Assembly (NCBI GenBank): GCA_017515345.1
Contig: JAFWFZ010000008.1
Span: 95,810 to 159,809, forward strand
DNA from: Oscillospiraceae bacterium
GTDB lineage: Bacteria; Bacillota; Clostridia; Oscillospirales; Oscillospiraceae
DNA length: 64,000 nt
Direction of reading: 5' to 3'
Notes under the pieces: generated by a model
What the model was told of the DNA's origin: nothing
What the model saw: the letters and a program-made list of their open reading frames with translations, nothing else
Database searches by the model: none
Translations under genes and position numbers: made by a program
Shown here: positions 32,399 through 43,099 of the stretch, piece by piece
How the letters are laid out: every line of letters starts with the position of its first letter
Numbering within the stretch: position 1 is the first letter of the stretch

Positions 32399-34849
32399 AT
32401 GTATACCTTCAAACCTGTGACCGAGCGGGTCATGAAATACCGCAACAAGATCCGCGACCGGGTGCTCATCGGAGACATGGAGCGGGCCAGGATCATCACC
32501 GAATCCTACAAGAAATACAACGAAATGCTCCCCGTCATCAAAAAGGCCAAGGCCCATTATGACTACTGCTCCCAGTGCACCTGCTTCATCGGCGACGACG
32601 AGCTTATCGTAGGCGCACGGGGCAAGAGCCTGTTCGCCAGCCCCCAGTACCCCGAGTGGGGCGTTTCCGACTGGATCATCCATCCCATCCGCAACGGCGA
32701 GTGGACGCTGGAGGAGGACGGCCTTTGGCACAATCCCCCCACCGAGCCCGCCCCCCAGGCCATCGCCCCCGAGGACGTGGATTACCTGGAGTCCATCGTG
32801 GACTTCTGGAAGGATAAAAAATGCGGCCAGATGGCCGACGCCTGGCAGCCCGACCACTTTGAGGAGCTGAAGAGGCTGAACGTCTCCAGCTATGTGGAGG
32901 GCGGCATGGGTCTGGCCTCCCTGCCCCTGGGCCACCTGGTGGCCGGCTACAAGAAGATCATCACCAGGGGCTACAAGTCCATCCGTGACGAGGCACAGCT
33001 CTGGCTCGACAGGCATTACGGGAAGATCATGGGCGAGGACGTGCGGAAGTACACGTTCTACAAGGCCGCCGTCATCACCTGCGACGCCGCCATGATCCTC
33101 GCCCGCCGCTACGGCGACGCCTGCAAGGCCAAGGCCGATGAGTGCGAGGATCCCAAGCGCAAGGCGGAGCTCACGACCATGGCAGAGAACCTCTACTGGC
33201 TGGAGGAGCACCCCGCCCGCACCTTCTGGCAGGCGGTACAGGGCATCATGCTCTACCAGGTTTTCTACGTGGCTGAGACGCACAATCCCTCCGCCGCCTT
33301 CGGCCGCTTCGACCAGTACGTGTGGCCGTATCTTGAGAAGGATCTGGCCTCCGGCGAGATGACCGAGGACTTCGCCCAGGAGATCATCGACATGTTCTTC
33401 CTGAAGGCCAACTGCTTCTACGGCATCGCCCCCGCCATCGTGGCCGATACCACCGGCGTCGGCAATACCTGGCAGCATACCACCCTGGGCGGCGTGGACC
33501 CCATCACCGGCGAGGATGCCACCAACCCCGTCACCTATATGGTGCTGGAGACGGTAGGCCGCCTGGAGCTCCACGATCCCACCATCTCCCTCCGCTTCAA
33601 CAAAAACAGCCCGGATAAGCTCTGGGACTGCGCCATCGCCACCTCCAAGCTGGTGGGCGGCCTGCCCCTCTACCAGAATGACGAGATCATCGTGCCCGGC
33701 CTGATGAAGGAGCTTGACTTCTCCCTTGAGGATGCCCGCGACTACGGCGTTATCGGGTGCCAGGAGATCGTTGGCTGCGGCAACGACTATCCCGCGCCCA
33801 ACGGCGCCCATCCCCCTCACGCCTCCGTCTGGTGGGCCGCCATCATGGACATGGCCATCAACAACGGCATCAACCCCTTCAACGGGGAGCAGGCCACTGT
33901 CCAGCCGGGCTATCTCTATGAGATGAATTCCATCGAGGAGGTGCGGGACGCCTTTAAGAAGATGGCGTATCACGTGATGTTCATGTTCGCCTCCACCCAT
34001 AACTACGCCGAGCATATTTCCCAGTACTTCTGCGTACAGCCCGCCCTGTCCATTTCCATGGAGGGCTGCATGGAAAAGGGCGCGGATGTGGCCTGGGGCG
34101 GCTGCAAGTACAACTCCTACGGCAGCACGGCCACCGGCCTCGCCACCATTGCGGACAGCATCACCACCATCAAGTACATGTGCTTCGACAAGAAGCTCAT
34201 CACCACCCGGCAGCTCTATGACGCGGTCATGGCCAACTGGGAGGGATATGAGCCTCTCCGGCAGCAGATCCTCTCTGAAGTGCCCCACTTCGGCAACGCC
34301 GATCCCTACGCCGATATCGAACTCAAGTGGGTCATCGACCTCTACTACGAGATCTGCTCTCACATCTATTCCACCCGTTCCAGGGTCTACAAGGCCGGCC
34401 TCTACGGCGCCTCCGACCATATCCGTCAGGGACGCATCAACTGGGCTACGCCCGACGGCCGCAAGACAGGCGATCCCATCGCGGACGCCATCAGCCCCGC
34501 TCAGGGGCGCGACAAGAACGGCCCCACCGCCATCTTCTGCTCCTCCCAGTGCTACGACCAGACCCGGTTCATGGACGGCATCGCCCTGAACATCCGCATG
34601 CACCCCTCCGTCGTCTCCAATCAGGACAGCATTGACAAGCTCAGAGATATGACGAAGGCGTACTTTGAGAACGGCGGCATGGAGGTCCAGTACAACGTGG
34701 TGGATACCGAGACCCTGCGCAAGGCGCAGAAGGATCCCGGCGCTTACCGCAACCTGGTGGTCCGCATCGCGGGCTACTCCGCCTACTTCGTTGAACTGGG
34801 CGTGGACCTGCAGAACGACATCATCGCAAGGAACGAGAACAGAGTATAA
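32399..34849 (+). CDS. Glycyl radical enzyme 3, Cys-Gln-Glu type, most divergent of the tandem set
   Basis: Second tandem GRE, 816 residues. Thiyl C454 and E456 (VIGCQEIVGCGNDY) and radical G792 are conserved. It differs from GREs 2 and 4 at probable substrate-pocket positions: FYVAETHNPSAAFGRFDQY, AHPPHASVWWAAIMD, TVQPGYLYEM, FCVQPALSISMEG and the C-terminal FCSSQCYDQTRFMDG, where its sisters have STCCFDHHHYMGG. It may thus act on a different substrate or pair with a sister subunit. AGGAGG precedes the ATG; GRE 4 starts 62 bases after its stop. Confidence 0.9.
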   Translation: MYTFKPVTERVMKYRNKIRDRVLIGDMERARIITESYKKYNEMLPVIKKAKAHYDYCSQCTCFIGDDELIVGARGKSLFASPQYPEWGVSDWIIHPIRNGEWTLEEDGLWHNPPTEPAPQAIAPEDVDYLESIVDFWKDKKCGQMADAWQPDHFEELKRLNVSSYVEGGMGLASLPLGHLVAGYKKIITRGYKSIRDEAQLWLDRHYGKIMGEDVRKYTFYKAAVITCDAAMILARRYGDACKAKADECEDPKRKAELTTMAENLYWLEEHPARTFWQAVQGIMLYQVFYVAETHNPSAAFGRFDQYVWPYLEKDLASGEMTEDFAQEIIDMFFLKANCFYGIAPAIVADTTGVGNTWQHTTLGGVDPITGEDATNPVTYMVLETVGRLELHDPTISLRFNKNSPDKLWDCAIATSKLVGGLPLYQNDEIIVPGLMKELDFSLEDARDYGVIGCQEIVGCGNDYPAPNGAHPPHASVWWAAIMDMAINNGINPFNGEQATVQPGYLYEMNSIEEVRDAFKKMAYHVMFMFASTHNYAEHISQYFCVQPALSISMEGCMEKGADVAWGGCKYNSYGSTATGLATIADSITTIKYMCFDKKLITTRQLYDAVMANWEGYEPLRQQILSEVPHFGNADPYADIELKWVIDLYYEICSHIYSTRSRVYKAGLYGASDHIRQGRINWATPDGRKTGDPIADAISPAQGRDKNGPTAIFCSSQCYDQTRFMDGIALNIRMHPSVVSNQDSIDKLRDMTKAYFENGGMEVQYNVVDTETLRKAQKDPGAYRNLVVRIAGYSAYFVELGVDLQNDIIARNENRV

Positions 34850-34911
34850 AAACATGACTCGCGGACCGAGTCTCACGTCCGCTCAGACTTCATTGGAAAG
34901 GATGCGAAATC

Positions 34912-37362
34912 ATGTACGAATTCAGACCCGCCACCGAGAGGATCAAGCACATGCGCGAGCTCATCCGCGACCGGGTACTCCGCTGCGATTCCGAGCGCGG
35001 CTTGATCATGATGGACGCCTATAAGAAATACGATCACGTGGTGCCCATCATCCAGCGGCCCCTGGCTCTCAAGGAGCTGTGCGAGCGCATGACCCTTATC
35101 ATCGAGGACTTTGAGCTTATCATCGGCAACAAAGGCCCCAGCTACTTTGGCTCTCCGGCGTATCCTGAGTGGGGCGGCCTGGACTGGCTTCTCGGCCCCG
35201 TAGGCCGCGGCGAATGGGAGATGAAGGAGGATGGACTCTATCACAACCCGGAAAGCGAGGAGCTGCGTCTCTGCCTCAGCCAGCAGGACTATGAGGAGCT
35301 GGTGGAGGTCTTTGACTACTTCAGGGACCGCAAGGTGGGCACCGTGGTGGACGCATGGAAGCCCGAGTTCTACGATGAGCTGGCTCGGCTGAACGTCTCC
35401 AGCTACGTGGAGGGCGGCATGGGCCTCACGAACCTCTCCGCCGGCCACCTGATCGCCGGTTACAAGAAGATCATCAACGTGGGCTACAAGGCCATCCGTG
35501 ACCAGGCCCAGACCTGGATCGACGAGCACTACGGCAACCTGATGGGCGAGGACGTGGGCAAGTACCTGTTCTACAAGTCCGCTGTCATCGCCTGCGACGC
35601 CGCCACCATCCTGGCGAACCGCTATTCCGCCCTGGCCGCCGAGAAGGCCGCCGCCTGCACCGACCCCAAGCGGAAAGCCGAGCTGGAAAAAATGGCGGAC
35701 GGCATGGCCCACCTGGCCAACTACCCCGCCCGCGATTTCTGGGAGGCCTGCCAGGGCATCATGCTCTACCAGACCCTCATCACCATCGACACCCGGATCC
35801 CCTCCCCCGCTCTGGGCCGCTTTGACCAGTACACCTGGCCCTTCCTGAAGAAGGACCTGGAGGAGGGCAAGCTCACCATGGACGAGGCCCAGGAGATCGT
35901 GGACGCCTTCTTCCTCAAAGCCAACTGCTACTACAACGCCGGCCCCGCCAAGCTGGTGGACACCACCGGCATCGGCAACACCTATCAGCATACCACCATC
36001 GGCGGCGTGGATCCCGAGACCGGGGAGGACGCCACCAACCCCGTCACCTACATGGTGCTGGAGACGGTGGGCCGTCTGAAGCTCCACGATCCCACCATCT
36101 CCCTCCGTTTCAACAAGAACAGCCCGGATAAGCTCTGGGACTGCGCCATCGCCACCTCCAAGCTGGTGGGCGGCCTGCCCCTCTACCAGAACGATGAGAT
36201 CATCATCCCCGCCCTCCAGGCCGAGGTCGGCTTCGAGCTGAAGGACGCCCGGGACTACGGCATCATCGGCTGCCAGGAGATCGTGGGCTGCGGCAACGAC
36301 TTCCCAGCGCCCAACGGCATGTACCCGCCGCACGCCTCCGTCTGGTGGGGCAGCATCTTCGACATGGCCCTCAACGACGGCAAGAATCCCTTCAACGGGG
36401 AGCAGGCCAACCTCCACACCGGATTCCTCTATGAGATGAACTCCATCGAGGAGGTGCGGGAGGCCGTGGAGAAGATGGGCCGCTATATCTTCAAGATGTT
36501 CATCTCCACCAACAACTACGCGGAGTATATCTCCAACTACTACACCACCCAGGCCATCCTCTCCATCTCCTTTGAGGGCTGCATGGAAAACGGCAAGGAC
36601 TGCGTGCAGGGCGGCTGCAAGTACAACTCCTACGGCGGCACGGCCACCGGCCTTGCCACCCTGGCGGACAGCCTCACCACCATCAAGTACATGTGCTTTG
36701 ACAAGAAGCTCATCACCACGAGAGAGCTGTACGACGCGTTCATCGCCAACTGGGAGGGGTATGAGCCCCTGCGCCAGCGGATCCTCAACGAGGTGCCCCA
36801 CTACGGCAACGCCGATCCCTACGCGGACGAGGAGCTCAAATGGTGCGTGGATCTGTACTACCGTCTCTGCCATGAGTGCCACAGCGTCCGCTCCAAGGTC
36901 TACAAGGCCGGCCTGTACGGCGCCAGCGACCACGTGGCGCAGGGCAAGCTGACCTGGGCCACCCCCGACGGGCGCCGCTTCGGCGAGCCCATCGCGGACG
37001 CTATGAGCCCGGCCCAGAGCCGCGACAAGAACGGCCCCACCGCCGTATTCTCCTCCACCTGCTGCTTCGACCATCACCACTATCTGGGCGGCATCGCCGT
37101 GAACCTGCGGATGCACCCGTCGGTCCTCTCCAACCAGGAGGGCGTCGACAAGCTCCGCGATATGACGAAGGAGTACTTCGCCGAGGGCGGCATGGAGGTC
37201 CAGTACAACGTGGTGGACACCAACACCCTGCGTGCCGCGCAGGACGATCCCGCCAAGTACCGCGACCTGGTGGTGCGCATCGCGGGCTATTCCGCCTACT
37301 TCGTGGAGTTGGGCGTGGACCTGCAGAACGACATCATCGCGCGAAACGAGAACATGCTGTGA
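34912..37362 (+). CDS. Glycyl radical enzyme 4, Cys-Gln-Glu type
   Basis: Third tandem GRE, 816 residues. Thiyl C454 with E456 (IIGCQEIVGCGNDF) and radical G792 (RIAGYSAYF). Much of the C-terminal half is nearly identical to GRE 2 at the DNA level, whereas the N-terminal third has diverged (IIEDFELIIGNKGPSYFGSP). Substitutions near the active site include MYPPHASVWW and MALNDGKNPFNGE. GGAAAGGA precedes the ATG. Hairpins at 37402-37478 probably end the operon. Confidence 0.9.
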   Translation: MYEFRPATERIKHMRELIRDRVLRCDSERGLIMMDAYKKYDHVVPIIQRPLALKELCERMTLIIEDFELIIGNKGPSYFGSPAYPEWGGLDWLLGPVGRGEWEMKEDGLYHNPESEELRLCLSQQDYEELVEVFDYFRDRKVGTVVDAWKPEFYDELARLNVSSYVEGGMGLTNLSAGHLIAGYKKIINVGYKAIRDQAQTWIDEHYGNLMGEDVGKYLFYKSAVIACDAATILANRYSALAAEKAAACTDPKRKAELEKMADGMAHLANYPARDFWEACQGIMLYQTLITIDTRIPSPALGRFDQYTWPFLKKDLEEGKLTMDEAQEIVDAFFLKANCYYNAGPAKLVDTTGIGNTYQHTTIGGVDPETGEDATNPVTYMVLETVGRLKLHDPTISLRFNKNSPDKLWDCAIATSKLVGGLPLYQNDEIIIPALQAEVGFELKDARDYGIIGCQEIVGCGNDFPAPNGMYPPHASVWWGSIFDMALNDGKNPFNGEQANLHTGFLYEMNSIEEVREAVEKMGRYIFKMFISTNNYAEYISNYYTTQAILSISFEGCMENGKDCVQGGCKYNSYGGTATGLATLADSLTTIKYMCFDKKLITTRELYDAFIANWEGYEPLRQRILNEVPHYGNADPYADEELKWCVDLYYRLCHECHSVRSKVYKAGLYGASDHVAQGKLTWATPDGRRFGEPIADAMSPAQSRDKNGPTAVFSSTCCFDHHHYLGGIAVNLRMHPSVLSNQEGVDKLRDMTKEYFAEGGMEVQYNVVDTNTLRAAQDDPAKYRDLVVRIAGYSAYFVELGVDLQNDIIARNENML

Positions 37363-37401
37363 CGCTCCGGTCGCAGGCGCTGCGCCGTATGTGATCGGGC
37401 A

Positions 37402-37438
37402 GGACGGGAAATGCTTAAATCTCCCGTCCGAAGGTTTT
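37402..37438 (+). terminator. Possible terminator of the triple GRE operon
   Basis: GGACGGGA (37402-37409) pairs with TCCCGTCC (37422-37429) around a 12-base loop and is followed by GAAGGTTTT. The T-run is short and late. Confidence 0.45.
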
Positions 37439-37447
37439 GAACAGTAA

Positions 37448-37478
37448 CATAACGGAGCGGCTCTGCCGCTCCGTTATG
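37448..37478. other. Perfect 13-bp hairpin after the GRE operon
   Basis: CATAACGGAGCGG (37448-37460) pairs with CCGCTCCGTTATG (37466-37478) around CTCTG. There is no T-run, so it may be a stabilising or processing hairpin, or a rho-type end. Confidence 0.55.
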
Positions 37479-37496
37479 CTGTCTGCGCAGCGTAGG

Positions 37497-37525
37497 TTGT
37501 CCCGGGCGGTATCCTGTGGTACGAT
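37497..37525 (+). promoter_or_regulatory. Promoter of the XRE-desulfoferrodoxin gene
   Basis: TTGTCC (37497-37502), 17 bases, TACGAT (37520-37525), 20 bases before the ATG. Confidence 0.5.
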
Positions 37526-37545
37526 GTCCGACGGAGGGATGGAAA

Positions 37546-38130
37546 ATGAACAGTTATGTGACCGGCGCCGCGATCCGCGGACTGCGGGAAAAGAAAAAGC
37601 TGACCCAGGAGCAGCTTGCGAAGCGGCTCTGCGTCAGCGGAAAAACGGTGAGCAAATGGGAAACGGGCCGGGGGCTCCCGGATATCGCGTTGCTGGAGCC
37701 TCTTGCAAACGCGTTGGGCGTCTCCGTTCCGGAGCTGCTTTCCGGAGAGATCGTGGAAAACAGGAACCGTTCCGCCAATATGCTCCGCGCACGGTTTTAT
37801 GTCTGTCCTGTCTGCGGCAATGTGATCCATGCCGCGGGGGAGGCCGCCGTAAGCTGCTGCGGCGTGACCCTGCCGCCGCTGGAGGCGGAGGAGGAGGACG
37901 ACGAACACCGGATCAGCGTTCAGGTCGTGGAGGATGAATACTATGTGACCCTCGATCACCCCATGTCCAAATCACACTATATATCCTTCCTCACCGCCGT
38001 TTCAGACCAGGGGCTCCAGCTCGTCAAGCTGTACCCGGAGAGCGGCTGCGAGGCGCGTTTTAAAATGAGCCGGGTCCGCCGCATCTGCGCCTTCTGCAAT
38101 CGACACGGCCTTTTCACCGCGGAGGTATAA
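37546..38130 (+). CDS. XRE regulator fused to a desulfoferrodoxin-like domain
   Basis: A 194-residue two-part protein. Residues 5-64 are an XRE/Cro helix-turn-helix (LTQEQLAKRLCVSGKTVSKWETGRG). Residues 83-112 carry the desulforedoxin-type iron site C87, C90, C104, C105. Residues 118-190 match the superoxide reductase domain: H121, H138 and H144 (DHPMSKSHYI) with C184 and H187 (FCNRHGL), which are the expected four His and one Cys ligands. The lysine that normally precedes the first histidine is Glu120. I infer an iron-containing redox or superoxide sensor that controls transcription. GGAGGG precedes the ATG. Confidence 0.85.
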   Translation: MNSYVTGAAIRGLREKKKLTQEQLAKRLCVSGKTVSKWETGRGLPDIALLEPLANALGVSVPELLSGEIVENRNRSANMLRARFYVCPVCGNVIHAAGEAAVSCCGVTLPPLEAEEEDDEHRISVQVVEDEYYVTLDHPMSKSHYISFLTAVSDQGLQLVKLYPESGCEARFKMSRVRRICAFCNRHGLFTAEV

Positions 38131-38134
38131 AAGA

Positions 38135-38180
38135 TCACCGGTATCAGCCAGAAGCTGTACCGGTGACTTTTTATTTTTTC
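38135..38180. terminator. Bidirectional terminator between the XRE gene and dnaJ
   Basis: TCACCGGTA (38135-38143) pairs with TACCGGTGA (38158-38166), with TTTTTATTTTTT after it and an AAAAG flank before it, so it can stop both converging transcripts. Confidence 0.8.
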
Positions 38181-39310
38181 TTTTTCTTCTTGCTGCCGAA
38201 GACCCCGCCGGACGCCTTGGGCTTTTCGCCCAGGGACTCGCCCAGCTGCCGCAGCAGCTCCTTCTGCTGGGCGTTGAGGCCCTTGGGTATCTCCACCCTT
38301 ACAGTGACGTACTGATCGCCACGGCTGCCGCCCCGGAGGGAGGGGATCCCCTTGCCCTTCAGGCGGAACACCGCCCCGCTCTGGGTGCCCTCGGGCACGT
38401 TGTACTTCACCTTGCCGTCCAGGGTGGGAACCTCCACCTCGGCGCCAAGGGACGCCTGGACGATGGAGATGGGGATCTCGCACAGCACGGCGGTGCCGTC
38501 CCGCTCAAAGAACTCGTGTTCCTTCACCGAAACGGTGATATACAGGTCGCCGTTTTCGCCGCCGTTAACGCCCGCGCTGCCCTGTCCCCGGAGAGAGATG
38601 GACTGGCCGTCGTCGATGCCCGCGGGGATGTTCACGGTGATCTTCTTGTTCTTGCGCACCAGGCCGGCGCCGCGGCACGTGGTGCATGGCTGGTGAATGA
38701 TTTTCCCGGTGCCGCCGCACTTGGGGCAGTCCGTGGTGCTCTGCATGACCCCGAAGGGCGTGCGCTGCTGGCTCGTCACCGTGCCGGTGCCGCGGCAGTT
38801 GGAGCACGTCTCCGCAGTGGTGCCGGGCTGGCAGCCGGTGCCGGAGCAGTCGGAGCACTTTTCGATGCGGGAAACGGAGATCTCCTTCTCGCAGCCGAAG
38901 GCCGCCTCCTCAAAGGTAATGGAGACGCCTGTGACCACCCGTTCGCCCTTGCGGGGCGCGTTGCGGCTGCGGCTGCGGCTTCCGCCGCCCCCGAAGATCG
39001 AGCCGAAGATATCCCCCAGGTCCAGGTCGATGCCCCCGAAGCCGCCAAAACCGCCTCCGAAGCCTCCGGCCCCGAAGTTGGGGTCCACGCCGGCATGGCC
39101 ATACTGATCGTATTTGGCGCGCTTATCCGAGTCGGACAGTACCTCATACGCCTCATTGATCTCCTTGAACCTGGCCTCCGCTTCCTTGTCATCGGGATGC
39201 AGGTCCGGGTGGTATTTTTTGGCAAGCTGCCGGAACGCCTTCTTGATCTCATCCTCCGAGGCGCCCTTCTGCAGGCCGAGTACCTCGTAATAATCTCTTT
39301 TATCCGCCAT
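38171..39310 (-). CDS. dnaJ: Chaperone DnaJ
   Basis: A 379-residue class A J-protein, co-chaperone of DnaK. The J domain (residues 1-70) has YHPDLHPDD with the HPD tripeptide. A Gly/Phe-rich linker follows, then four zinc-finger repeats ([36 protein letters not shown]) and the C-terminal substrate-binding domains. The C terminus ends in a lysine run. The start at [13 protein letters not shown] fits the family; the ribosome binding site is weak. It is last in the operon hrcA-grpE-dnaK-dnaJ and ends at a bidirectional terminator. Confidence 0.95.
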   Translation of the reverse strand: MADKRDYYEVLGLQKGASEDEIKKAFRQLAKKYHPDLHPDDKEAEARFKEINEAYEVLSDSDKRAKYDQYGHAGVDPNFGAGGFGGGFGGFGGIDLDLGDIFGSIFGGGGSRSRSRNAPRKGERVVTGVSITFEEAAFGCEKEISVSRIEKCSDCSGTGCQPGTTAETCSNCRGTGTVTSQQRTPFGVMQSTTDCPKCGGTGKIIHQPCTTCRGAGLVRKNKKITVNIPAGIDDGQSISLRGQGSAGVNGGENGDLYITVSVKEHEFFERDGTAVLCEIPISIVQASLGAEVEVPTLDGKVKYNVPEGTQSGAVFRLKGKGIPSLRGGSRGDQYVTVRVEIPKGLNAQQKELLRQLGESLGEKPKASGGVFGSKKKKKK

Positions 39311-39333
39311 AAGTATATCCCCGCACAGCAACC

Positions 39334-39354
39334 GGCGGGAGGGTTTCTCCCGCC
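39334..39354 (-). other. dnaK-dnaJ intercistronic hairpin
   Basis: GGCGGGAG (39334-39341) pairs with CTCCCGCC (39347-39354) around GGTTT. No T-run follows on the minus strand, so it is more likely an mRNA-stabilising hairpin than a terminator. Confidence 0.5.
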
Positions 39355-39378
39355 GAGTGCGTATTGTTTTTCAAAGAC

Positions 39379-41256
<1,878 letters not shown>

Positions 41257-41823
41257 TTACTTTGCCACGATCACGTCGGAATGGCGGAGCACTTTGTCAC
41301 CGAGCATAAAGCCTTTCTTAAGCTCCTCCAGGATCATTCCCTCTTCGTGATCGGCTGATTCCATCTGTAACACCGCATTGTGGATCGCGGGATCGAACTT
41401 CTCGCCCACCGCCGCGATCTCTGTGACGCCCATGGTGCCCAGCAGCTCCCTGAGCTGGTTCATGGTCATCTCCACGCCCTTGTAAAAAGCCTCGTCGGAG
41501 CATTTCTGCGCCAGCGCCCGCTGGAGATTGTCGTACACGGGCAGCAGCTTCACGATGGTGTCTCCCCGCACGTCGGAGAAGATCGCCTCCCGCTCCTTCA
41601 GGCTGCGCTTTCTGTAGTTGTCGTATTCGGCGGCAAGCCTCAGATATTTGTCGCGCTCAGCTGAAAGCTGCGCCTCCAGCTCCGCCGCGGGATCGGGCTG
41701 CTCCTCCTGGGGGATCTCCTCAACGACTTCCCCCTCCTGAGGCTGCTCCTCCTGGGAAACGACCTCCTCGGGGGCCTCCTCCTGCCCGGGCTGCCCGCTC
41801 TTTTCTTTCCTGTTCTTTGCCAA
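41257..41823 (-). CDS. grpE: Nucleotide exchange factor GrpE
   Basis: A 188-residue GrpE that releases ADP from DnaK. The N-terminal 55 residues are acidic and low-complexity (Glu/Gln-rich). The coiled-coil follows (LEAQLSAERDKYLRLAAEYDNYRKR) and then the beta-domain with the family end. The start appears to be TTG at 41823, two bases after the hrcA stop, with AGGAG 10 bases ahead, so its translation is probably coupled to hrcA. Confidence 0.93.
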   Translation of the reverse strand: MAKNRKEKSGQPGQEEAPEEVVSQEEQPQEGEVVEEIPQEEQPDPAAELEAQLSAERDKYLRLAAEYDNYRKRSLKEREAIFSDVRGDTIVKLLPVYDNLQRALAQKCSDEAFYKGVEMTMNQLRELLGTMGVTEIAAVGEKFDPAIHNAVLQMESADHEEGMILEELKKGFMLGDKVLRHSDVIVAK

Positions 41824-41825
41824 TA

Positions 41826-42920
41826 CTATTCATCTCCTTGAAGGATTTTGTGTGTCTTTTCGCCGCTGTCTCCGTCGCCCAGCTCCGGCGGGGAGCTGCC
41901 TCCGGAAAACAGCCAACTCAGCCCCTTTGCGATGTAGGAGAGGCGAGCCGCGACCTTGGGATAATCCATCCGGGTGGGTCCCACCACACCGATGAGGCCC
42001 TGCATATCGTCGCCCGCGTCATACCTCGCCACCACAACGCTGGAGTCGCTGAGCTCGTCGGCCAGGTTCTCCGCACCGATGGTGATCTTCATGCCGCTCT
42101 CCTTCTCCGGGGCGGGCAGCTGCAGGATCGTCTCCGCGTCGGACAGGTAGCTCAGCAGCTTCTGGGCGCGTCCGATATCCCGGTATTCCGGGTGTTCAAA
42201 CAGCTTGGAGGTACCGGAGACGAACGTTTCCCTCGTCCGGTGGCTCATCAGCGTTTCGATGGCAAAGCCCGCCGCGATGGATACCAGCCCGTCCTTGTCG
42301 CCCACGGAGCGCTCCGTGGCGGCGATGAGCTCTGTGGTGATGCTCTCCTCCGGGATTCCGGTAAAGGAGGCGTTGAACACGGCGGAGAGTTTCATCAGCT
42401 GTTCCCGCTCAATGGAAAACGGCAGGTGCACCAGCTTGTTCTTGACGATATTATTCCCCAGCATGATCACGATGATGAATGTGCTCTGATCCACGAAAAT
42501 GAAATCGTACCGGGTGATCACCGTATCCGCAGAGGCCGCTGTCAGCGCGTATGCAGGGTAGCTGGTGAGCTGGGCCGTGAGCTTTCCGGCCACGCTCAGG
42601 AGATTGTCCAGCTGCTGCACCTTGCTCTTAAGGGCGTTGTTGATTCGGACCGTCTCCTCCACGGAGAGCCGGTGCTGCTTCATCAGCTCGTTTACGTAGA
42701 TCCGATAACCCATGGAGGTGGGGATCCTGCCCGCGGAGGTGTGAGGCTGCTCCAGAAGGCCAAGGCTTTCCAGCTCCGCCATTTCGTTGCGGATCGTGGC
42801 GGAGGAGCTGTTGATTTCCGGGTCCGAGGAGATGGTTTTGGAGCCCACAGGCTCCGCCGTCTCCACATAATGCTCCACGACCGCGCGCAGTATTCGTTTT
42901 TTCCTGTCGCTGAGCTCCAT
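41826..42920 (-). CDS. hrcA: Heat-inducible transcription repressor HrcA
   Basis: A 364-residue repressor that binds CIRCE and shuts off its own operon. The N-terminal winged helix (MELSDRKKRILRAVVEHYVE and SSATIRNEMAELESLGLL) contacts DNA; the C-terminal GAF-like region follows. ATG at 42920 matches the family N terminus and has AGAGGT ahead. CIRCE lies 38 bases upstream, overlapping the region just after the promoter -10. Confidence 0.95.
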   Translation of the reverse strand: MELSDRKKRILRAVVEHYVETAEPVGSKTISSDPEINSSSATIRNEMAELESLGLLEQPHTSAGRIPTSMGYRIYVNELMKQHRLSVEETVRINNALKSKVQQLDNLLSVAGKLTAQLTSYPAYALTAASADTVITRYDFIFVDQSTFIIVIMLGNNIVKNKLVHLPFSIEREQLMKLSAVFNASFTGIPEESITTELIAATERSVGDKDGLVSIAAGFAIETLMSHRTRETFVSGTSKLFEHPEYRDIGRAQKLLSYLSDAETILQLPAPEKESGMKITIGAENLADELSDSSVVVARYDAGDDMQGLIGVVGPTRMDYPKVAARLSYIAKGLSWLFSGGSSPPELGDGDSGEKTHKILQGDE

Positions 42921-42957
42921 TTCGCACCTCTGTCGTTCCAGACGGCCTCGCATAGGT

Positions 42958-42984
42958 TTAGCACTCAAACACCCTGAGTGCTAA
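42958..42984. promoter_or_regulatory. CIRCE operator
   Basis: The exact consensus TTAGCACTC, 9 bases, GAGTGCTAA spans 42958-42984. HrcA bound here blocks the operon promoter at 42989-43017. Confidence 0.97.
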
Positions 42985-42988
42985 ACCT

Positions 42989-43017
42989 AATGTAGCACTA
43001 TCATTTCACCCTGTCAA
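42989..43017 (-). promoter_or_regulatory. Heat-shock operon promoter
   Basis: On the minus strand a perfect TTGACA (43017-43012), 17 bases and TACATT (42994-42989) lie just upstream of CIRCE. Confidence 0.85.
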
Positions 43018-43055
43018 GCCCCTGCAGATTTATTTTCATTCTATTCACAATTGGT

Positions 43056-43088
43056 AAAAAAAACTGCGCCGGTCCATGACCGGCGCAG
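43056..43088 (-). terminator. Terminator of the DHHW/MBOAT operon
   Basis: On the minus strand an 11-bp perfect stem (43088-43078 with 43074-43064) is followed by eight T. Confidence 0.92.
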
Positions 43089-43099
43089 CGATTGTTCCA

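Noticed and set aside
29867..34876. A 1,669-codon open frame on the minus strand across GREs 2 and 3
   Set aside because: It is the mirror of two real genes in GC-rich DNA; the protein is low-complexity and rich in His, Gly, Val and Ala with no domain. The plus-strand genes have conserved motifs.
37448..37478. Perfect 13-bp palindrome as a strong intrinsic terminator
   Set aside because: No T-run follows on either strand, so it is listed only as a hairpin.
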